Source of the DNA: an uncultured Flavobacterium sp.
Lineage (GTDB): Bacteria; Bacteroidota; Bacteroidia; Flavobacteriales; Flavobacteriaceae
Length of the DNA stretch: 9,836 bases
Direction of reading: 5' to 3'
Assembly: GCA_946886675.1 (NCBI GenBank)
Contig: CAMPIZ010000040.1
Span: 1 to 9,836, forward strand
Within the stretch, counting starts at the first letter, position 1, and the number at the start of each line of letters is the position of its first letter. The position numbers and the translations under genes are program-made. This document shows positions 5,365-9,836 of this stretch, piece after piece. The notes beneath the pieces were generated by a model, which was not told where the DNA came from, ran no database searches, and saw nothing but the letters and a program-made list of their open reading frames with translations.

Positions 5365-7500
5365 TTAACTAATTACCTCGCCATTTCCAACACCATCTGC
5401 ATCAGGGTTTACAAATACAAGTTTCCCTTCTGCGTTTTGTGTCATCAATATCATGCCCTGGCTTTCTACACCGCGAAGGGCACGCGGGGCAAGATTAATC
5501 AGTACGGTAACGCGTTTGCCAATAATATCTTCCGGTTTAAAACTTTCAGCAATGCCCGAAACAATTGTACGCACATCAATACCTGTGTCAACTTTTAATA
5601 CAAGCAGTTTATTGGCTTTCGGCATTTTTTCTGCTTCCAGTATAGTGCCAGTACGGATATCCATTTTGGCAAAATCCTCAAACGCGATAAGCTCTTTTTG
5701 AGGTTCCACTTGTTTATTGGCAGCGCTGTTGGCTGTTTTTGTGGCTTCCAGCTTCTCTACCTGTTTTTGTATTTCCTCGTCTTCTATTTTAGCAAAAAGT
5801 AGTTCCGCCTGGCCTATGTGGTGGCCTGCCGGTATAAGGTCTGCTTTAAGGGAAATATCATTCCACGTAAGATCATGCGATGATCTCTCTGCATCGTTAT
5901 AACTTAATGTTTCATCTACTATACCCATAGCCTGAGTTGAGTGTGGTGGCTTATTAAGCCTAAGGATATCTTTAAGCTTATTGGCTGTAAACGGCAGGAA
6001 TGGTTCGCTAAGTACGGCCAGTGCAGCAGCTATTTGCAACGCTACATACATTTGTGTTTGTACCCTTGCCGGGTCTACTTTAATCATTTTCCACGGCTCC
6101 TCGTCTGCCAGGTATTTGTTACCCAGGCGGGCAAGGTTCATCAGTTCGCTAAGTGCTTCCCTAAATCGGTAACGCTCAGTGCTGCTGGCTATAACTGCAG
6201 GGTAGGCACGCATTTCAGTAAGTGTGGCCTCATCTATATCAGTAAATGCATCAGGAGTTGGTATTACACCGTCATAATACTTATTGGTTAGTACTACCAC
6301 ACGGTTTATAAAGTTGCCAAAAATAGCAACAAGCTCATTGTTATTCCTTGCCTGAAAATCTTTCCAGGTAAAGTCGTTGTCTTTAGTTTCGGGAGCATTT
6401 GATGTAAGTGCGTAGCGCAGTACATCCTGCTTGCCCGGAAAATCTTCCAGATATTCATGCAGCCATACCGCCCAGTTTTTTGAGGTGGATAGTTTGTTGC
6501 CTTCCAGATTTAAGAATTCATTTGCCGGCACATTGTCCGGCAGTATGTAGCTGCCTTCTGCTTTAAGCATGGCGGGGAAAATTACACAGTGAAAAACAAT
6601 GTTGTCTTTTCCAATAAAATGTACAAGCTTGGTGTCGTTACTTTTCCAATACGGTTCCCAGTCTTTACCCTCGCGCTTAGCCCATTCTTTTGTAGAAGAG
6701 ATATAACCTATAGGCGCATCAAACCAAACATAAAGCACTTTACCCTCGGCACCTTCTACAGGCACAGGTATTCCCCAGTCAAGGTCACGCGTTACCGCGC
6801 GGGGTTTTAGCCCGTCTTCCAGCCACGATTTTACCTGCCCATAAACATTCGGCTTCCAGTCATTTTTATGTCCTTCTAAAACCCATTCTCTTAGGAAAGT
6901 ATCATATTGGTCAAGCGGAAGAAACCAGTGTTTAGTTTCTCTTAATACCGGTTTAGTTCCTGTTATGGTAGACTTCGGATTTATAAGATCGGTAGCATTT
7001 AAGGATGACCCGCATTTTTCACACTGGTCGCCATAGGCTTCTTCATTGCCGCATTTAGGGCAGGTACCAGTCACAAAACGGTCGGCCAGAAACTGGTGTG
7101 CCTCCTCATCATACAGCTGCTCAGTTACTTCTTCTATAAATTTACCTTCATCATACAGCTTTTTGAAGAACTGTGATGCTGTGTCATGATGCACTTTTGC
7201 AGATGTGCGGGAGTAATTATCGAATGAAATACCAAAATCCTCAAAAGATTTTTTAATCATGTTATGGTACTTGTCTATTACCTGCTGCGGGGTAATGCCT
7301 TCTTTTTTGGCTTTCATGGATATGGCTACTCCATGCTCGTCGCTTCCGCAGATAAAAGCCACATCTTTACCCTGCAGCCTCAGGAAACGCGAATAAATAT
7401 CAGAAGGGACATAAACACCCGCAAGGTGGCCTATGTGTATAGGGCCATTGGTATAAGGCAATGCTGCCGTAACGGTATATCTTTTTGGATCCTGTAACAT
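5365..7500 (-). CDS. metG: Methionyl-tRNA synthetase with C-terminal tRNA-binding domain
   Basis: This class I aminoacyl-tRNA synthetase charges tRNA-Met with methionine in the cytosol. From the ATG at 7500 the protein has 711 residues. It shows HIGH (22-25) in [15 protein letters not shown], a four-Cys zinc knuckle (C147, C150, C160, C163), [12 protein letters not shown] (about 256-267), and KLSTS (336-340) as the KMSKS loop. The helical anticodon-binding region follows (about 375-550, with [15 protein letters not shown]), then a charged linker and an EMAP/Trbp111-type tRNA-binding OB domain (about 605-711, [11 protein letters not shown] to GMILMT) that usually dimerises the enzyme. Length and layout match MetG1-type synthetases with a C-terminal extension. 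An in-frame GTG lies one codon further upstream, directly after a TAG; the ATG is preferred. A perfect TACTTTTG element lies about 23 bases upstream. Transcription diverges from the LD-carboxypeptidase gene. Confidence 0.98.
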   Translation of the reverse strand: MLQDPKRYTVTAALPYTNGPIHIGHLAGVYVPSDIYSRFLRLQGKDVAFICGSDEHGVAISMKAKKEGITPQQVIDKYHNMIKKSFEDFGISFDNYSRTSAKVHHDTASQFFKKLYDEGKFIEEVTEQLYDEEAHQFLADRFVTGTCPKCGNEEAYGDQCEKCGSSLNATDLINPKSTITGTKPVLRETKHWFLPLDQYDTFLREWVLEGHKNDWKPNVYGQVKSWLEDGLKPRAVTRDLDWGIPVPVEGAEGKVLYVWFDAPIGYISSTKEWAKREGKDWEPYWKSNDTKLVHFIGKDNIVFHCVIFPAMLKAEGSYILPDNVPANEFLNLEGNKLSTSKNWAVWLHEYLEDFPGKQDVLRYALTSNAPETKDNDFTWKDFQARNNNELVAIFGNFINRVVVLTNKYYDGVIPTPDAFTDIDEATLTEMRAYPAVIASSTERYRFREALSELMNLARLGNKYLADEEPWKMIKVDPARVQTQMYVALQIAAALAVLSEPFLPFTANKLKDILRLNKPPHSTQAMGIVDETLSYNDAERSSHDLTWNDISLKADLIPAGHHIGQAELLFAKIEDEEIQKQVEKLEATKTANSAANKQVEPQKELIAFEDFAKMDIRTGTILEAEKMPKANKLLVLKVDTGIDVRTIVSGIAESFKPEDIIGKRVTVLINLAPRALRGVESQGMILMTQNAEGKLVFVNPDADGVGNGEVIS

Positions 7501-7522
7501 CACTAAAATTTAAATTTAAATG

Positions 7523-7530
7523 CAAAAGTA
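7523..7530 (-). promoter_or_regulatory. Candidate metG promoter (-7 element)
   Basis: On the minus strand TACTTTTG is an exact match to TAnnTTTG, placed so that transcription would start about 15 bases before the metG ATG. No clear TTG lies 17-23 bases upstream, so the -33 element is weak or absent. Confidence 0.55.
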
Positions 7531-7592
7531 CAAATTATTAACGGTAATATTCTGCCCGCTTTACATATGGCAAAGCTAAATTATTGCTAATA

Positions 7593-7600
7593 TAATTTTG
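7593..7600 (+). promoter_or_regulatory. Candidate -7 element for the LD-carboxypeptidase-yraN operon (distal)
   Basis: TAATTTTG exactly matches TAnnTTTG and lies about 70 bases before the carboxypeptidase start, giving a leader of some 60 bases. A good TTG at -33 spacing is missing. It competes with the proximal match at 7643-7650. Confidence 0.45.
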
Positions 7601-7642
7601 TGAAAATTCTGTCAACATCAAGTGCCTCTCAGTGATTTTCTT

Positions 7643-7650
7643 TAAGTTTG
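7643..7650 (+). promoter_or_regulatory. Candidate -7 element for the LD-carboxypeptidase-yraN operon (proximal)
   Basis: TAAGTTTG exactly matches TAnnTTTG and would start transcription close to 7657, leaving a leader of about 13 bases. No TTG is found at the expected upstream distance. Either this or the distal motif, or both, may be used. Confidence 0.35.
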
Positions 7651-7669
7651 TTTAACTGAAAAAAATGAG

Positions 7670-8653
7670 ATGATGCGAATGATGCCCCGTTTTATTATAA
7701 CTGCTGTACTGATAAGCACATTATTTTTTATACCTAAACTACAAGCACAAAACATTATGAAAATTCCGCCGTATCTTAAAAAAGGTGATACCGTAGGTAT
7801 ACTGGCTACTGCCCGAAAAGTAGATGTAGAACCCCTGCAGCCGGCTATAAGCCTGCTGGAAAGCTGGGGACTGAATGTTGTGGTAGGAAAGACTATTGGC
7901 AAGGAGAATAATCAGCTTGCCGGAGCCGACTGGCAGCGTGCTACCGATTTTCAGGAAATGCTCGATAATCCTTCTGTAAAAGCTATATGGTGTGCCAAAG
8001 GCGGTTATGGTACTGTGAGGATGGTAGACAGGGTAAAGTTTGATGAATTTAAAAAACATCCAAAATGGTTTATTGGTTTTAGTGATGCCACTGTGCTGCA
8101 CAGCCACATAAATAATATGGATATTGCAACCATTCATGGTATTATGTGTGTGAGCGTAACCTATGCCACAGATGAAGCAAAGGAAACTTTACGCAAAGCC
8201 CTGTTTGGGGAAAAGCTTGCGTATAACCTTCCTGCACATAACTTTAATAAACCCGGTAAAGCTACGGGAGAGCTGGTAGGGGGTAACCTTTCGGTGCTTT
8301 ATAGTATTATAGGATCAGAATCGGAAGTAGATTATAAAGATAAAATACTTTTTATTGAAGACCTTGACGAATATCTGTACCATGTAGACCGCATGATGAT
8401 GAACCTTAAACGTAACGGATATTTTAAAAATGTAAAAGGCATTATTATTGGCGGAATGACAAAAATGAATGACAACGACATTCCGTGGGGACACGATGCG
8501 CTAGAGATTATTAAAGACATTACCAAAGACTACAACATACCTATCTGTTTTAATTTTCCTGCCGGGCACATGACTGATAACAGGGCTCTTGTTATGGGCA
8601 AAGAAATTACATTTGAAGTTACTGAAACAGGTACAAAGGTAACTTTTGAGTAA
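7670..8653 (+). CDS. Exported LD-carboxypeptidase (peptidase S66, LdcA family)
   Basis: Family members (muramoyltetrapeptide carboxypeptidases) cut the L-Lys/DAP-D-Ala bond of murein tetrapeptides in peptidoglycan recycling. The 327-residue product (from the first ATG) shows KKGDTVGILATAR (37-49), AIWCAKGGYGTVR (105-117), nucleophile Ser138 in WFIGFSDATVLH, FIEDLDEYLYHVDRM (228-242) with Glu230 as probable triad acid, and His300 in FPAGHMTDNRA. The triad thus appears complete. Unlike cytosolic E. coli LdcA, the N-terminus is a signal peptide: a basic start, hydrophobic FIITAVLISTLFFIP, and a probable cleavage after LQA (about residue 26), so it should act in the periplasm. The start is ambiguous: in-frame ATGs lie at 7670, 7673, 7679 and 7682, and all keep the signal peptide. 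The ATG at 7665 meets TGA at once and is not used. The stop overlaps the yraN start by one base (TAATG). Confidence 0.93.
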   Translation: MMRMMPRFIITAVLISTLFFIPKLQAQNIMKIPPYLKKGDTVGILATARKVDVEPLQPAISLLESWGLNVVVGKTIGKENNQLAGADWQRATDFQEMLDNPSVKAIWCAKGGYGTVRMVDRVKFDEFKKHPKWFIGFSDATVLHSHINNMDIATIHGIMCVSVTYATDEAKETLRKALFGEKLAYNLPAHNFNKPGKATGELVGGNLSVLYSIIGSESEVDYKDKILFIEDLDEYLYHVDRMMMNLKRNGYFKNVKGIIIGGMTKMNDNDIPWGHDALEIIKDITKDYNIPICFNFPAGHMTDNRALVMGKEITFEVTETGTKVTFE

Positions 8654-9012
8654 TGGCCGGGCATAACGATTTAGGAAAGCTGGGGGAAGAACTGGCTGTA
8701 GATTTCCTGCGTAAAAACGATTATCAGATACTGCAAACCAACTGGGTATACCAAAAGGCAGAAATAGATATTATTGCCTTAAAAAATAAAGTGCTTGCGA
8801 TTGTTGAGGTAAAAACCCGCTCTTCGCTGGAGTTTGGTTTACCGCAGGAATTTGTAACCCCAAAAAAGATCAAACTACTGGTTAAAGCCATTGATGAATA
8901 CATCATCCAAAACAATATAGATGCCGATGCGCGCTTTGATATTGTTTCAATTTATAACAATAACGGAGATTTTGTTATAGAACATATAGAAGACGCTTTT
9001 TTTTATTTTTAA
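8653..9012 (+). CDS. YraN family protein (UPF0102), restriction-endonuclease fold
   Basis: This 119-residue protein matches the YraN/UPF0102 family in length and motifs. It has LGKLGEELAVDFL (7-19), ILQTNWVYQKAEIDIIA (26-42), VEVKTR (51-56), FVTPKKIKLLVKAIDEYI (67-84) and RFDIVSI (94-100). Asp39, Glu52 and Lys54 form a PD-(D/E)XK nuclease-like active site with Glu12/13 upstream. The usual GEID motif is here AEID, a mild deviation at a non-catalytic position. Family members are widespread and thought to act on nucleic acids, possibly Holliday junctions, but the role is unsettled. The protein is cytosolic. It is translationally coupled to the LD-carboxypeptidase gene (TAATG), though no functional link is obvious, and is followed by a 74-base gap holding the promoter of the next gene. 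No terminator hairpin was seen after it. Confidence 0.93.
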   Translation: MAGHNDLGKLGEELAVDFLRKNDYQILQTNWVYQKAEIDIIALKNKVLAIVEVKTRSSLEFGLPQEFVTPKKIKLLVKAIDEYIIQNNIDADARFDIVSIYNNNGDFVIEHIEDAFFYF

Positions 9013-9043
9013 GCATAAATATTTAACAAAACTTTTTATTTTC

Positions 9044-9051
9044 TATATTTG
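9044..9051 (+). promoter_or_regulatory. Candidate promoter (-7 element) of the wHTH-ACT gene
   Basis: TATATTTG exactly matches TAnnTTTG and lies 35 bases before the start codon, in the only gap between yraN and this gene. A TTG at -33 spacing is not evident. The leader is A-rich (CTTATAACAACC) with no Shine-Dalgarno. Confidence 0.55.
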
Positions 9052-9086
9052 TTTCGGGAAAAGACTTATAACAACCTATTTATGCT

Positions 9087-9749
9087 ATGAAAACTATTTC
9101 TTCTGTAGTGGAACACTACATTAAGACAAAGCCTTTTTTACTCAGCGCTTTGTCGCAGGGAATTATCAATCTCACTTCCCTTGCAAGAACCATGATGCCC
9201 GAACTGGAACAGGAAATTGGAAAAGATGTAAAACAGGGAGCTGTTGTTATGTCTTTAAAAAGACTTTCTGAAGACCTGGATTTCAGGGTAAACCATAAAA
9301 TTGTAAAGGTATTAAAGTCTATTGGCGAGATTACCGTGCGCTCTTCCCTTACAGATTATACATTTGCAGTGTCTGATACTATATTAAACAAGCAGGCGGA
9401 GCTTATAGCCAATATAAATACTTTCCCCGAGGTATTTTATACTTCGTCAAGAGGTGTAAATGAAACCAATATTGTGGTAAGCTCAGCCATTAATCATATA
9501 GTGGAAAAGCTTTTTGCAGAAGAAAAGCAGATTGAACGTACCGATAATCTGGCTTCTATAACGGTAAAGCTGCCAAAAGACAACATTTCTACACCTGGTG
9601 TTTATTATTATATTTTCCAGAGGCTTGCCTGGGAGGGTATTATTATTAACGAAGTAATTTCAACTTCTTATGAATTTACCATACTGGTAAGCGATCAGGA
9701 AGTAGATGTAGCTTTTAAAGTAATTAAAGACCTTAAAAACTTAAACTGA
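9087..9749 (+). CDS. Probable winged-helix protein with C-terminal ACT-like domains
   Basis: This 220-residue protein has no signal peptide or membrane segment. Residues 1-75 look like a small helical or winged-helix domain (FLLSALSQGIINLTSLARTMMPELEQ then VKQGAVVMSLKRLSEDL, where the second part resembles a recognition helix). Residues about 78-145 have the beta-alpha-beta-beta-alpha rhythm of an ACT-like unit (GEITVRSSLTDYTFAV, NTNIVVSS-type strand at 126-133). Residues about 156-218 resemble the ACT domains of aspartate kinases more strongly: ASITVKLPKD, TPGVYYYIFQRLAWEGIIINEVISTSYEFTILVSDQEVDVAFKVI, with the PG-helix-EGI-strand-ISTS pattern. No kinase domain is present. ACT domains bind amino acids, so an amino-acid-sensing regulator is a reasonable but unproven reading. 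Transcription looks monocistronic, with a perfect -7 motif before it and an intrinsic terminator just after. Automated annotation might call it aspartate kinase, which the sequence does not support. Confidence 0.85.
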   Translation: MKTISSVVEHYIKTKPFLLSALSQGIINLTSLARTMMPELEQEIGKDVKQGAVVMSLKRLSEDLDFRVNHKIVKVLKSIGEITVRSSLTDYTFAVSDTILNKQAELIANINTFPEVFYTSSRGVNETNIVVSSAINHIVEKLFAEEKQIERTDNLASITVKLPKDNISTPGVYYYIFQRLAWEGIIINEVISTSYEFTILVSDQEVDVAFKVIKDLKNLN

Positions 9750-9772
9750 TAAAACAGGCATAACAATATTAC

Positions 9773-9808
9773 AAGCCCTTTCTTAATTAGAAAGGGCTTT
9801 GTTTTTTT
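9773..9808 (+). terminator. Strong intrinsic terminator after the wHTH-ACT gene
   Basis: AAGCCCTTTCT (9773-9783) pairs perfectly with AGAAAGGGCTT (9789-9799) over 11 bases with a 5-base loop, followed by TGTTTTTTT (9800-9808). It lies 23 bases past the stop codon. The remaining 28 bases to the window edge hold nothing recognisable. Confidence 0.92.
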
Positions 9809-9836
9809 AATATCTTTAAGCATTACAATCTACTTA

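Noticed and set aside
5941..6291. 116-residue plus-strand open frame inside metG
   Set aside because: It is antisense to strongly conserved synthetase sequence, with no promoter or family match.
7665..7675. ATG at 7665 as a carboxypeptidase start
   Set aside because: It is out of frame and meets TGA after one codon (ATG AGA TGA).
7739..8137. 132-residue minus-strand open frame inside the LD-carboxypeptidase gene
   Set aside because: It is a shadow of a well-supported S66 peptidase; its translation shows no domain.
8653..9012. YraN nuclease fold as part of a defence system
   Set aside because: YraN is a widespread housekeeping family; no helicase, methyltransferase, sensor or other defence partner is nearby.
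9087..9749. Aspartate kinase
   Set aside because: Only ACT-like similarity at the C-terminal half; there is no amino-acid kinase domain or ATP-binding motif in 220 residues.

Overview
The window reads as an ordinary chromosomal stretch of a Bacteroidota bacterium, most likely a Flavobacterium-like member of the Flavobacteriaceae. The pointers are moderate AT richness, near absence of Shine-Dalgarno sequences with A-rich leaders instead, several matches to the Bacteroidota -7 promoter motif TAnnTTTG, a lipoprotein whose Cys is followed by Ser-Ser-Asp-Asp-Asp (similar to the Flavobacterium surface-export signal), and protein types typical of the phylum. No rRNA, tRNA, CRISPR array, insertion sequence or phage gene was seen. 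No intergenic gap exceeds about 170 bases.

Left part, bases 1-2457, minus strand: a tightly coupled three-gene operon. Transcription runs from a GNAT acetyltransferase-nitrilase fusion (874-2457) to a small zinc-ribbon protein (525-881, 8-base overlap) and then to an atypical NAD(P)-binding SDR-like protein (1-525, one-base TAATG overlap). The last gene runs off the left edge. A candidate promoter lies at 2473-2501. Divergent from it is a short single-stranded DNA-binding protein gene, ssb (2613-2948), which ends at a hairpin terminator shared with the convergent fasciclin gene.

Middle, 3001-7500, all minus strand: metG (methionyl-tRNA synthetase, 711 aa with a C-terminal tRNA-binding domain), then a hairpin, a small three-helix membrane protein, an abutting class IV (HDAC11-like) deacetylase gene, and last a two-domain FAS1/fasciclin surface lipoprotein. 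The membrane protein and deacetylase share a TAA-ATG junction and are probably coupled.

Right part, 7670-9749, plus strand: divergent from metG is an exported LD-carboxypeptidase (peptidase S66) gene, overlapping by one base with a YraN/UPF0102 nuclease-fold gene. After that comes a monocistronic gene for a probable winged-helix plus tandem ACT-like protein, with its own -7 motif and a strong intrinsic terminator at 9773-9808.

Most genes are recognisable families. I found no convincing sign of a new multi-gene system. The items most worth a second look are the acetyltransferase-nitrilase / zinc-ribbon / SDR operon, whose substrate is unknown, the wHTH-ACT protein, the deacetylase-membrane protein pair, and the tail-less SSB.
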